8,811 nucleotides of DNA from JBBIRM01 sp037441765 (GTDB taxonomy: Bacteria > Desulfobacterota > BSN033 > UBA1163): NCBI GenBank assembly GCA_037441765.1, contig JBBIRM010000119.1, positions 1-8,811 on the forward strand, written 5' to 3'. The notes below the pieces were generated by a model. It did not search any database and was not told the origin of the DNA. It worked only from the letters and a program-made list of their open reading frames with translations. Shown here piece by piece: positions 1-6,744 of the stretch. How positions within the stretch are numbered: position 1 is the first letter of the stretch; each line of letters begins with the position of its first letter. Made by a program: the position numbers and the translations under genes.

Positions 1-12
1 ATGGTAGCCTTT

Positions 13-216
13 TCAATACTCAAGGGATTCTGTATTAAGGGAGCAATCTAAGGGTACCGCTATAAGATTTTCTCCGATATCCCTACCCCATTCTCCGGAT
101 GAGTGAGGTGTTACGATTGACATTCCACCCCTGCGGAGGCAAAATTTTTTTAATAACTGGATAAGATCATAACTCTTGAGAAAAGACAAATCATTTGCAA
201 TCCAAGGGATAACCCC
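13..216 (-). pseudogene. Possible gene remnant, antisense open frame
   Basis: The minus strand is open for 67 codons here, between a stop at 217-219 and a TGA at 13-15. The C-terminal part reads like ordinary protein (for example GGMSIVTPHSSGEWG followed by ENLIAVPLD), and its codons (AGG, ATA, GGA) resemble those of neighbouring genes. There is no good start: the first ATG (123-121) leaves only 36 residues, a TTG lies at 189-187, and I see no Shine-Dalgarno sequence before either. I do not recognise the family. It could be the 3' end of a gene whose 5' part was lost when the gcvH promoter region came to lie here, or a chance open frame. It is listed only because the upstream 300 bases otherwise hold no gene. 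Confidence 0.22.
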
Positions 217-223
217 TTATAAG
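195..223 (+). promoter_or_regulatory. Candidate sigma70-type promoter for the gcvH operon
   Basis: A -35-like TTGCAA (195-200, 4 of 6 consensus bases) is followed after 17 bases by a -10-like TATAAG (218-223, 5 of 6). Transcription would start near 230 and leave a leader of about 70 bases before gcvH. A second, weaker pair (TTGAGT at 226-231 and TATTTT at 249-254, also 17 apart) lies just downstream. I found no glycine riboswitch core in the leader, so any glycine response would have to come from a protein or from elsewhere. Confidence 0.4.
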
Positions 224-227
224 GGTT
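211..227. promoter_or_regulatory. Palindrome over the gcvH -10 region, possible operator
   Basis: CCTTATAAGG (215-224) is a perfect 10-base palindrome. It extends by C214-G225 and, with C213 bulged out, by AA(211-212)/TT(226-227). It covers the proposed -10 box, which is where a repressor site would be expected. No regulator can be named from the sequence, and the symmetry may partly reflect the -10 itself. Confidence 0.3.
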
Positions 228-255
228 GAGTTTAATAGAAAGGAATGGTATTTTA

Positions 256-306
256 ATGAGCGATGGCTATAAGTATTTATCACAATCACAGGAGGAGGCA
301 GGATGA
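256..306 (+). CDS. Possible 16-codon leader ORF upstream of gcvH
   Basis: ATG at 256 opens a short frame, MSDGYKYLSQSQEEAG, that ends with TGA at 304-306. That stop overlaps the gcvH ATG (303-305) as ATGA, the usual geometry of translational coupling. A purine-rich AAAGGA (239-244) lies 11 bases upstream as a weak ribosome binding site. There is no run of glycine or other regulatory codons typical of attenuator peptides. The frame stays open back to about 223, after a TAA at 220. This may be a coupling peptide or chance, since any short frame through the gcvH Shine-Dalgarno could end this way. Confidence 0.2.
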   Translation: MSDGYKYLSQSQEEAG

Positions 307-689
307 AGATTCCAGAGGATTTGCTTTACACAGAAACCCACGAATGGGTCAGAGAGGAAGGGGCCCATGTGACGATTGGCCTGACAGATTATGCACAAAG
401 CCAATTGAAGGATGTTGTCTATGTTGAACTTCCGGAGAAAGGATCTGTATTTAAGAAGGGAGAGAGTATTGGGGTGGTAGAATCTGTGAAGACAGTAGCA
501 GATCTTTTCTCTCCAATCACGGGCAAAGTAACAGATACAAACTTTACTCTCAAGGATCATCCTCAATTTGTAAATGAAGACCCCTATGGAAAGGGATGGA
601 TTATAAAGATGGAGGCAAGCGATAAGGAAGAGTTTAAGACACTCCTATCCGCCAACGACTATAAGGGGCTATTATTAGAGGAGTTGTAG
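303..689 (+). CDS. gcvH: Glycine cleavage system H protein
   Basis: This is the small lipoyl carrier protein of the glycine cleavage complex. It shuttles the aminomethyl group from P-protein to T-protein and is reoxidised by L-protein in the cytosol. The 128-residue length is normal. The N-terminus has the family pattern YTETHEWV (9-16), and the lipoylation site is Lys63 within ESVKTVADLF, matching the ESVK-x-V-x-D motif of GcvH. The H-protein fold continues through SPITGKV and the NEDPYGKGWI segment near the C-terminus. The start is supported by a near-ideal AGGAGG (290-295) 7 bases before the ATG. It is the first gene of the operon, and its stop abuts the gcvPA start directly. The downstream lipB and lipA genes encode the enzymes that would build its cofactor. 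Confidence 0.97.
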   Translation: MKIPEDLLYTETHEWVREEGAHVTIGLTDYAQSQLKDVVYVELPEKGSVFKKGESIGVVESVKTVADLFSPITGKVTDTNFTLKDHPQFVNEDPYGKGWIIKMEASDKEEFKTLLSANDYKGLLLEEL

Positions 690-2039
690 ATGGAATATTT
701 CTGTCGTTTCATTCCCCATACAGAAGAAGATATTCAAGAAATGCTTAAAGCCATTGGGGTAGAGAGATTAGAAGACCTCTTCGAGGTGATTTCAGAAAAC
801 TACAGGCTTTCTAATCCTCTCAACCTTCCTGGACCCATTTCCGAACCCGAGCTCATAGGCCATCTCCGGAGTCTCCAATCTCCACTCTATACCTGCTTTC
901 TAGGGGGAGGAGCATATCATCATTTTATTCCTTCTGTAATACCTCATCTCGTTGCGCGCTCTGAGTTTTATACTACTTATACCCCTTATCAGCCCGAGAT
1001 AAGCCAGGGAACACTCCAGGCGATCTTTGAATATCAGACCTTGATGTGCCAGTTGACAGGGATGGAGGTCTCCAATGCCTCGATGTATGACGGAGCCTCC
1101 AGCCTGGCAGAGGCTGTTTTAATGGCCTATCGAATAACAAAAAAGAAGAAAGTGCTTCTTTCAGAAGCCGTTCATCCCGAATATCGTAAGGTGATTCAAA
1201 CCTACATCGATCCTTATCAACAGCAGATCATCATGATCCCCTATGAGAAAGAAGGAGGGCGAACAGATAGAGAGATTTTATTCGACAGGTTGAATGGTGA
1301 CGTGAGTGCTGTCGTGGTTCAGAGTCCGAACTTTTTTGGAATAATTGAAGATCTTCCTAAAATTGTTGAAAAAGTCCACCTGACAGGGTCTCTGCTGATC
1401 GTAGGATTTAGTGAAGCGATTGCCTATGGGATTCTTGCACCTCCTGGATCATTGGGAGCAGATATTGTTGCAGGAGAGGGTCAGAGTTTGGGGATTCCAC
1501 TATCTTACGGAGGTCCATATTTGGGGATTTTCTCTACCCGGGAAAGGTTTGTTCGAAATATGCCTGGTCGGCTGGTTGGAGAAACCATTGATCTTGAAGG
1601 CAGGAGAGGATTTGTCCTCACCTTAGCAACGAGAGAACAACATATACGCAGGGAACGGGCCACATCAAATATTTGTACCAATGAGGGCCTTTGTGCCTTA
1701 ATGGCAACAATCTTTCTCTCCTGCCTTGGAAAAGAGGGTTTAAAGGAGTTAGCACAGATGAATCTAAGTAAGGCAGAATATGCAAAGAAGGTTGTCTCAC
1801 AGATTCGTGGCTGTAAATTGAATTTTAATGCCCCTACCTTTAATGAGTTCGTTTTGGAAGTTGAAAGAGATCCTGAGAGGATTCTTGACAAATTGAGAGA
1901 AGAAAAAATTTTGGGTGGGCTATCATTAAGAAGGTTTTATCCTGAACTATCTCGACATCTTCTTATTACAGTGACCGAGATGAACAAAAGAGAAGAGATT
2001 GATCGATGGGCAGAAATCTTAGCAAAGAGCCTCGCATAG
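690..2039 (+). CDS. gcvPA: Glycine dehydrogenase (decarboxylating) subunit 1, P-protein alpha
   Basis: This is the N-terminal-half subunit of two-subunit glycine decarboxylase, which works as a heterotetramer with GcvPB and removes CO2 from glycine with pyridoxal phosphate. At 449 residues it has the usual length. It opens with the family-typical MEYFCRFIPHTEEDIQEML and carries the conserved YTPYQPEISQGTLQAIFEYQ segment (around 100), SMYDGASSLAEA (around 131-142), SYGGPYLGIF (around 272-281) and the REQHIRRERATSNICTNEGL block (around 316-335). As in the family, the PLP-binding lysine is on the partner subunit rather than here. The ATG follows the gcvH stop with no gap, and GAGGAG (678-683) inside the end of gcvH serves as ribosome binding site, so the two genes are probably translationally coupled. 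Confidence 0.96.
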   Translation: MEYFCRFIPHTEEDIQEMLKAIGVERLEDLFEVISENYRLSNPLNLPGPISEPELIGHLRSLQSPLYTCFLGGGAYHHFIPSVIPHLVARSEFYTTYTPYQPEISQGTLQAIFEYQTLMCQLTGMEVSNASMYDGASSLAEAVLMAYRITKKKKVLLSEAVHPEYRKVIQTYIDPYQQQIIMIPYEKEGGRTDREILFDRLNGDVSAVVVQSPNFFGIIEDLPKIVEKVHLTGSLLIVGFSEAIAYGILAPPGSLGADIVAGEGQSLGIPLSYGGPYLGIFSTRERFVRNMPGRLVGETIDLEGRRGFVLTLATREQHIRRERATSNICTNEGLCALMATIFLSCLGKEGLKELAQMNLSKAEYAKKVVSQIRGCKLNFNAPTFNEFVLEVERDPERILDKLREEKILGGLSLRRFYPELSRHLLITVTEMNKREEIDRWAEILAKSLA

Positions 2040-2058
2040 ATGAATATAGCAGGTGATT

Positions 2059-3543
2059 ATGGTTAGAAAAGTAAAAGATACCGGTTTAATTCAGGATGAG
2101 CCTCTAATTTTTGAGCAAGGGAGAAAGGGACGGAAAGGGTATTCCCTTCCTCGATGGGATGTGGAGAAGGTAGAGGCTAAGGACATCCTTTCTTCCTCTT
2201 TATTAAGGGAGGATTTGGATAGTTTTCCCCAATTGAGCGAGGTTGATGTGGTTCGTCACTTCACAAGGCTTTCTCAATGGAACTATGGTGTGGATAGCGG
2301 ATTTTATCCATTAGGTTCATGCACCATGAAATACAACCCAAAGATAAATGAAGAGATGGCAAGAATGGAGGGTTTTTCAAACATCCATCCATATACCCCT
2401 GAACCCCTTGCTCAAGGGATATTGAAATTGATGTACGATCTTGGAGTCTACCTTGCTGAGATTACGGGGATGGACCAGGTGAGCCTCCAGCCTGCTGCAG
2501 GTGCTCATGGGGAGCTAACCGGGCTTTTGATGATCAAAAAATGTCTCGAGGATCGGGGGGAGAGAAGGACCAAAGTATTGGTCCCTGATACAGCACACGG
2601 GACCAATTGTTCCACCTCAACGATTGCCTCTCTCCAGATGATTGAGATCAAATCGAATGAAAAAGGAGTGATTCCTCCTGAACAGGTAGCCCTGAAGATG
2701 GATGAGAAAGTGGCTGCAATCATGGTCACAAACCCTAACACCTTAGGTCTTTTTGAGGAATATCTAAGTGAGATTTCTGAGATCGTCCATCAAAAAGGAG
2801 GGTTTGTCTATTGTGACGGAGCAAATCTCAATGCATTGATGGGAGTTGTGAAATTGGGCGATCTTGGGGTGGATGTTGTCCATATCAATCTTCACAAGAC
2901 TTTTTCGACCCCACACGGAGGTGGAGGTCCTGGATCAGGTCCAGTGGCAATTAAAAAAGAACTTTCGCCTTACCTTCCCATCCCTGTGATTGAGAAAGAT
3001 GTTAATACCTACCGACTTAATGAAAATAGGCCAAAAAGCATTGGAAAGGTCAGGGCCTTCTATGGGAATTTTGGTGTTTTAATAAAGGCTTATTCTTACC
3101 TCCTGACCATGGGGCCAGAGGGATTGAAAAGGGTCAGTGAGATGGCTGTTCTCAATGCGAACTACTTAATGAGAAGATTGAAAGGATATTATCACCTTCC
3201 TTATGACCGTTCCTGTATGCACGAGTGTGTTTTTACAGACCATTTTCAAGAAAAATACCATGTCTCAACCCTCGACATCGCAAAGAGATTGATCGATTAT
3301 GGCTATCATCCACCCACAATTTACTTTCCATTGGTGGTTAAAGGAGCATTGATGATAGAGCCCACCGAGACAGAGAGCAAGGAGAGCCTCGATCGATTTA
3401 TTGAGACGATGATTACCATTGCCCGAGAGGCAGAGGAAAATCCAGATCTGCTTCGTCAAGCCCCAAGTAGGGTGAAGGTGAGAAGATTGGATGAAGTTCT
3501 GGCAGCAAGAAGGCCGAAGTTGAAATGGACTGGGGATAGATGA
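2059..3543 (+). CDS. gcvPB: Glycine dehydrogenase (decarboxylating) subunit 2, P-protein beta
   Basis: This is the C-terminal-half, PLP-carrying subunit of glycine decarboxylase, partner of GcvPA. The motifs GSCTMKYNPKINE, SLQPAAGAHGELTGL, DTAHGTNCSTS and VTNPNTLGLFE are all present. The Schiff-base lysine lies in NLHKTFSTPHGGGGPGSGP, at Lys280 counted from ATG 2059. The length of about 494 residues fits the family, and the C-terminus has the usual MIEPTETESKESLDRFI segment. Two starts are close together: GTG at 2053 (adding two residues) and ATG at 2059. I prefer the ATG, with AGGTG at 2051-2055 as a tightly spaced Shine-Dalgarno sequence, because the GTG has none. The gap after gcvPA is only 19 bases. 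It also holds an 8-codon frame (2040-2066) running from directly after the gcvPA stop into gcvPB, which could help re-initiation. Confidence 0.96.
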   Translation: MVRKVKDTGLIQDEPLIFEQGRKGRKGYSLPRWDVEKVEAKDILSSSLLREDLDSFPQLSEVDVVRHFTRLSQWNYGVDSGFYPLGSCTMKYNPKINEEMARMEGFSNIHPYTPEPLAQGILKLMYDLGVYLAEITGMDQVSLQPAAGAHGELTGLLMIKKCLEDRGERRTKVLVPDTAHGTNCSTSTIASLQMIEIKSNEKGVIPPEQVALKMDEKVAAIMVTNPNTLGLFEEYLSEISEIVHQKGGFVYCDGANLNALMGVVKLGDLGVDVVHINLHKTFSTPHGGGGPGSGPVAIKKELSPYLPIPVIEKDVNTYRLNENRPKSIGKVRAFYGNFGVLIKAYSYLLTMGPEGLKRVSEMAVLNANYLMRRLKGYYHLPYDRSCMHECVFTDHFQEKYHVSTLDIAKRLIDYGYHPPTIYFPLVVKGALMIEPTETESKESLDRFIETMITIAREAEENPDLLRQAPSRVKVRRLDEVLAARRPKLKWTGDR

Positions 3544-3568
3544 ATGATGCATTATTGCACTATTCCAT

Positions 3569-3600
3569 TTGACATTCTTTTGGTCATGAACTTTTTTAGA
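3569..3600 (+). promoter_or_regulatory. Possible internal promoter before lipB
   Basis: The 64-base gap after gcvPB holds a perfect -35 hexamer TTGACA (3569-3574). The -10 is poor: 17-18 bases downstream the sequence is a T run, and the best match, TTTAGA (3595-3600), is 20 bases away. If used, transcription would begin almost at the lipB ATG (3608). It would let the lipoylation and Lpd genes be expressed apart from gcvH-gcvP, but readthrough from the upstream promoter is equally possible. Confidence 0.25.
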
Positions 3601-3607
3601 TATTGCC

Positions 3608-4312
3608 ATGGAGAGTGATCATAAAGGGTACATCATCGACCTGGGCCTGATGGATTACAAAGAGGGCTGGGCCCTCCAACATCAACTCTGGTTTAAGCGA
3701 GTCAATGGTGAACTTCCGGATATTCTACTTATCCTCGAACACCCACATGTGATTACTTTGGGAAGGAGAGGAACCCTTTCCTATCTAAATGTTTCTCAAG
3801 AGATTTTGGAGACATTAAAGATTCCTCTCTTCCATGTGGAGAGAGGTGGGGAGGTGACCTATCACGGCCCTGGACAGATGGTGGTTTACCCTATTTTGGA
3901 TCTGAAAGGATATGGCTACCGAGTTGTTCAGTATGTAGACCAACTGGAGGAGGTTGTTCTTGACCTCTTGAGCGAATTTGGAATCAAGGGGAACAGGGAT
4001 TCTTCGAACAGAGGAGTATGGGTAAAGGGTGAGAAGATTGCATCAATTGGTGTGGCAATCAAACGCTGGGTCTCCTTTCATGGTCTTTCATTAAACTACC
4101 AAACCGACTTAAAATACTTTGAATTGATCACCCCCTGCGGTCTCAAAGGACTAAAGATGACCTCCATGGCAAAGATCCTTGGTGAGGAGATTTGCCGGGA
4201 GAGATTGGTTGAAAGGGTATGTTTTCATTTTAAAAAGATTTTTCATAGGGATTGGGAAGAAAAGAATCTTTCAGAGGTTTTAAAAAACCCATCTTTGCTA
4301 AATGGGGACTAA
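3608..4312 (+). CDS. lipB: Lipoyl(octanoyl) transferase LipB
   Basis: LipB transfers octanoate from octanoyl-ACP to the target lysine of lipoyl domains, here most likely GcvH Lys63, through a Cys/Lys dyad. The 234-residue protein has the substrate-pocket signature RGGEVTYHGPGQ (79-90), the catalytic lysine in GEKIASIGVAIKRW (Lys143) followed by FHGLSLN, and the acyl-accepting cysteine in ITPCGLKG (Cys177). All catalytic residues are present, so it should be active. An in-frame TGA at 3587 limits the start, and ATG 3608 places the family N-terminus correctly. No Shine-Dalgarno sequence precedes this ATG (the upstream bases are T-rich), which is unusual in this operon. The 3' end runs close to lpdA. 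Its position between gcvPB and lpdA suggests an H-protein-dedicated lipoylation function, although it would also serve other lipoyl enzymes. Confidence 0.96.
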   Translation: MESDHKGYIIDLGLMDYKEGWALQHQLWFKRVNGELPDILLILEHPHVITLGRRGTLSYLNVSQEILETLKIPLFHVERGGEVTYHGPGQMVVYPILDLKGYGYRVVQYVDQLEEVVLDLLSEFGIKGNRDSSNRGVWVKGEKIASIGVAIKRWVSFHGLSLNYQTDLKYFELITPCGLKGLKMTSMAKILGEEICRERLVERVCFHFKKIFHRDWEEKNLSEVLKNPSLLNGD

Positions 4313-4334
4313 AGGGGAAAACGCATTTGTATTT

Positions 4335-4338
4335 GGAG
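4335..4338 (+). promoter_or_regulatory. Ribosome binding site that sets the lpdA start
   Basis: GGAG lies 5 bases before ATG 4344, whereas the longer alternative ATG at 4302, which overlaps the lipB end, has no Shine-Dalgarno sequence upstream. This favours the shorter lpdA product. Confidence 0.5.
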
Positions 4339-4343
4339 AGAAT

Positions 4344-5750
4344 ATGAATCCCAAAAGCGTGGCTATCATTGGTGGAGGTCCAGGAGGATATGTGGCGGCA
4401 ATTCGAGCCTCACAATTAGGAGCAAGAGTCACTCTCATTGAGGAGGATAAGGTGGGAGGGACCTGCCTCCATCGAGGATGCATCCCTACAAAATCACTTC
4501 TTCACGATGCAAAACTACTTCGTTCAATAAAGAGTTCTATTGTTTTTCAGTCTCTTGTTCCAGAGGGTTTTAATCCCCTCAAATTGATGATGGATCGCAA
4601 AAGAAAGGTCGTAGATGAATTAGCAAGAGGGATTGAGATGCTTTTAGAGTCTTACCGTATAACCGTTAAGTATGCTAAGGCGGACCTTTCGGGAAACAGA
4701 AAATTGGTTTTAGTAGATCGTTATGGTCGAAAAGAGGTTCTAAAAACAGATGCTCTGATTCTTGCTCCAGGTTCAAAATCAAAAATCCTATCCAATATTT
4801 CTCCAGATGGTGGAAGGATCATCACCAGTGACCAGGCCCTGGAGATTAAAGAAGTCCCACGTGAAATGGTGATTGTTGGGGGAGGATATATTGGGGTTGA
4901 ATTTGCCACAATCTTTCATAGCCTTGGGTCGAGAGTTACGATTGTCGAGATTTTGGAAAATATTCTTTTTGGGCTTGAAGATGAAATGGTCCGAAACCTC
5001 CGGAGGTGGATGGAAAAAGATGGGATTAAGATTTTAACCAACTCCTCTATAGAAGAACTCAAACTTAGAGAAGACGGGTTAACACTGAAGGTGAAGACAC
5101 CAAAGGGTATTCAAGAGATTCCTTCAGAAAAATTGCTTCTCTCAGTGGGAAGGATACCAAACCTTGAGATCGAGTTTTCGAAGGAAGGGATAGAGTTTTC
5201 GCAATCAGGAATTCGAGTCAACCGTCGGATGGAGACCAGCAGGCCAAACATTTATGCTGTGGGGGATGCAATTGGAGGAACCCTATTGGCCCACATGGCC
5301 ATGGAAGAGGGGGTAGTGGCAGCTGAAAATGCGGTGGGGATTAATCACGAAATGGAGGATCGCCCAATTCCTATCTGCATCTTTACTTATCCAGAAGTTG
5401 CATCGATTGGCCTTACAGAAAAGGAGGCCAGGGGAAAAACAGAAATTAAAGTAGGACGTTTTCCATTTCGATCAAGTCCTGCTGGAGTGATCTCAGGAGA
5501 GACAGAAGGTCTAATCAAGGTGATTGCCAATAGGGCCACTGATGAGATTTTAGGTATCCATATTATTGGGAATGGGGCAAGCATTCTCATTTCGATGGCT
5601 ACTGCAATGATAGGGAGTAAGTTAAAAGATGTTACTCAATTCGTTCAGGCTCATCCTACTTTACCTGAGGCATTAAAGGAGGCCTGTCTCGATGTAGATG
5701 GGTTGGCGATTCATCTTCCGAAACCACTACGAATTCAAAAAAGGTCATAG
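4344..5750 (+). CDS. lpdA: Dihydrolipoyl dehydrogenase (E3 / L-protein)
   Basis: This FAD-dependent disulfide oxidoreductase reoxidises the dihydrolipoyl arm of GcvH, passing electrons to NAD+. Counting from ATG 4344 the protein has 468 residues, normal for the family. The FAD-binding GGGPGG lies at 10-15, and the redox-active disulfide is Cys41-Cys46 in GGTCLHRGCIPTKSLL. The NAD-binding GGGYIG is at 179-184, followed by a second FAD contact, YAVGDAIGGTLLAHMAMEEG. The C-terminal His437 and Glu442 in AHPTLPEAL form the expected His-Glu pair. ATG 4344 has a good Shine-Dalgarno sequence and starts right before the first beta strand. The upstream ATG at 4302 would add 14 residues without family precedent that I recognise and would overlap lipB by 11 bases. 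Operon context points to glycine cleavage, but E3 can be shared with 2-oxoacid dehydrogenases. Confidence 0.95.
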   Translation: MNPKSVAIIGGGPGGYVAAIRASQLGARVTLIEEDKVGGTCLHRGCIPTKSLLHDAKLLRSIKSSIVFQSLVPEGFNPLKLMMDRKRKVVDELARGIEMLLESYRITVKYAKADLSGNRKLVLVDRYGRKEVLKTDALILAPGSKSKILSNISPDGGRIITSDQALEIKEVPREMVIVGGGYIGVEFATIFHSLGSRVTIVEILENILFGLEDEMVRNLRRWMEKDGIKILTNSSIEELKLREDGLTLKVKTPKGIQEIPSEKLLLSVGRIPNLEIEFSKEGIEFSQSGIRVNRRMETSRPNIYAVGDAIGGTLLAHMAMEEGVVAAENAVGINHEMEDRPIPICIFTYPEVASIGLTEKEARGKTEIKVGRFPFRSSPAGVISGETEGLIKVIANRATDEILGIHIIGNGASILISMATAMIGSKLKDVTQFVQAHPTLPEALKEACLDVDGLAIHLPKPLRIQKRS

Positions 5751-5756
5751 GGCATT

Positions 5757-5790
5757 GTTAATTGATAATTAACCATTGAGAATTAGGAAT
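5757..5790. repeat. AATT-rich palindrome and short repeats between lpdA and lipA
   Basis: GTTAATT-GAT-AATTAAC (5757-5773) is a perfect 7-base-pair inverted repeat with a 3-base centre. It is followed by spaced AATT units (GAGAATT, AGGAATT) running up to the lipA start. This resembles the heptamer-like AATT spacer repeats found between genes in several bacterial groups. It is too AT-rich for a strong terminator and has no T run after it. The AGGAA within it appears to be used as the lipA ribosome binding site. Confidence 0.45.
5785..5789 (+). promoter_or_regulatory. Ribosome binding site that sets the lipA start
   Basis: AGGAA lies 9 bases before ATG 5799. The in-frame TTG at 5790 begins immediately after it and so cannot use it, which makes the ATG the better start. 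Confidence 0.45.
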
Positions 5791-5798
5791 TGAAGAGT

Positions 5799-6653
5799 AT
5801 GAAACCTCCTTGGTTAAAAAAACGAATTCCTCCTCTTCAGGATATTCAAAAGGTCAAATCCATATTAGAGGAGTCCTATCTTCATACGGTTTGTGAAGAG
5901 GCCTGCTGTCCGAATCTTGGAGAATGCTTCTCAAGTGGGACAGCAACCATTCTCATCCTCGGAAGGATATGCACACGAAACTGCTTTTTTTGTGCGGTAG
6001 AGCATGGCTCTCCTTCTTTACCTGACGAGGCAGAACCTCAACTGGTGGCCAAGGCCATTGAGAAGATGGGTCTCCAATATGTGGTAGTTACCTCTGTGAC
6101 GAGAGACGACTTACCTGATGGGGGGGCATTCCATTTCGCAAAAACGATCCAGGCCATTCGATCAATCGGTAGAGAGATAAAGATCGAGGTATTGATTCCC
6201 GATTTTAAAGGAGATCTAAATTCACTCAAAGTGGTCTTGGAAGAAAACCCAGATGTCCTTAATCATAATATTGAGACAATTTCGCGACTTTATCCAACAG
6301 TTCGGCCTCAAGCGGATTACAATCGTTCCTTAGAATTATTGAAAAGAGCAAAAGAAATCTCTCCAAATATCCTTACCAAATCAGGGTTCATGCTTGGATT
6401 GGGCGAGAGTCACGAAGAGGTCTTGAAGCTTCTTCAAGACCTGAAAGATGTTCAATGTGATTTTTTAACGATTGGTCAATACCTCCAACCCCGAAAGGAT
6501 CGTTTGCCTGTTGTCCGTTTTATTCCGCCAGAAGAGTTTGAAGAGTATAAAAAGATAGGGGTAGAAAAGGGATTTAAAGCGGTTTCCTCTGGCCCATTTG
6601 TTCGTAGTTCCTTTCACGCATTGGAGATGTTCAGCACTATTCCAATTCAATAG
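5799..6653 (+). CDS. lipA: Lipoyl synthase LipA
   Basis: This radical SAM enzyme inserts two sulfur atoms into protein-bound octanoyl groups to form lipoyl, the step after LipB. Counting from ATG 5799 the protein has 284 residues, within the usual range. The auxiliary (sulfur-donor) cluster motif CX4CX5C is Cys32, Cys37 and Cys43 in VCEEACCPNLGEC. The radical SAM cluster motif CX3CX2C is Cys58, Cys62 and Cys65 in ICTRNCFFC. The C-terminal RSSFHA (269-274) matches the RSS motif whose serine ligates the auxiliary cluster. An additional cysteine, Cys36, sits directly before Cys37. Family landmarks VVTSVTRDDLPDGGA, NHNIET, KSGFMLGLGE and TIGQYLQP are all present. It is the last gene of the glycine cleavage-lipoylation operon, 48 bases after lpdA. 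Confidence 0.97.
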   Translation: MKPPWLKKRIPPLQDIQKVKSILEESYLHTVCEEACCPNLGECFSSGTATILILGRICTRNCFFCAVEHGSPSLPDEAEPQLVAKAIEKMGLQYVVVTSVTRDDLPDGGAFHFAKTIQAIRSIGREIKIEVLIPDFKGDLNSLKVVLEENPDVLNHNIETISRLYPTVRPQADYNRSLELLKRAKEISPNILTKSGFMLGLGESHEEVLKLLQDLKDVQCDFLTIGQYLQPRKDRLPVVRFIPPEEFEEYKKIGVEKGFKAVSSGPFVRSSFHALEMFSTIPIQ

Positions 6654-6655
6654 AA

Positions 6656-6702
6656 TTCTGGAAAAGCCCCTTGATAAAAAAGCCAGAAGTGGTATATTTT
6701 TT
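6656..6702 (+). terminator. Weak possible terminator after lipA
   Basis: TTCTGG (6656-6661) can pair with CCAGAA (6683-6688) across a 21-base loop, and a T run (6697-6702) follows 8 bases later. The 6-base-pair stem with a long loop is weak and overlaps the patatin-gene promoter, so termination here is uncertain. Confidence 0.18.
6671..6698 (+). promoter_or_regulatory. Sigma70-type promoter for the patatin gene group
   Basis: TTGATA (6671-6676, 5 of 6 consensus bases) and TATATT (6693-6698, 5 of 6) are separated by 16 bases. The start would be near 6705, giving a leader of about 40 bases before the patatin-like gene. This is the best promoter match in the central part of the window and marks a likely transcription-unit boundary after lipA. 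Confidence 0.5.
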
Positions 6703-6744
6703 AAAAATGAAATTTAATTAGTAAGATCATAAATATAAAGTAAA

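Noticed and set aside
1..51. Open frame at the left edge (MVAFSILKGF... ending TAA 49-51) as the end of an upstream + strand gene such as gcvT
   Set aside because: It is only 16 residues, does not resemble the GcvT C-terminus, and another + frame also runs in from the edge to a nearby stop. The edge cannot decide it.
117..145. Perfect TTGACA at 117-122 as the gcvH promoter
   Set aside because: At 17 bases the -10 would be CAAAAT, a weak match, and it lies inside the antisense frame. The pair at 195-223 is better placed.
130..151. Intrinsic terminator (CCT-GCGG-AGG followed by a T run)
   Set aside because: The stem is only 3 base pairs, and an A run separates it from the T run.
1..302. Glycine riboswitch upstream of gcvH
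   Set aside because: I looked for the conserved purine-rich core and tandem aptamer layout and saw neither. The proposed leader of about 70 bases is also too short.
267..566. Minus-strand open frame across gcvH
   Set aside because: It lies antisense to a clearly conserved gene and has no family resemblance, so it is a shadow frame.
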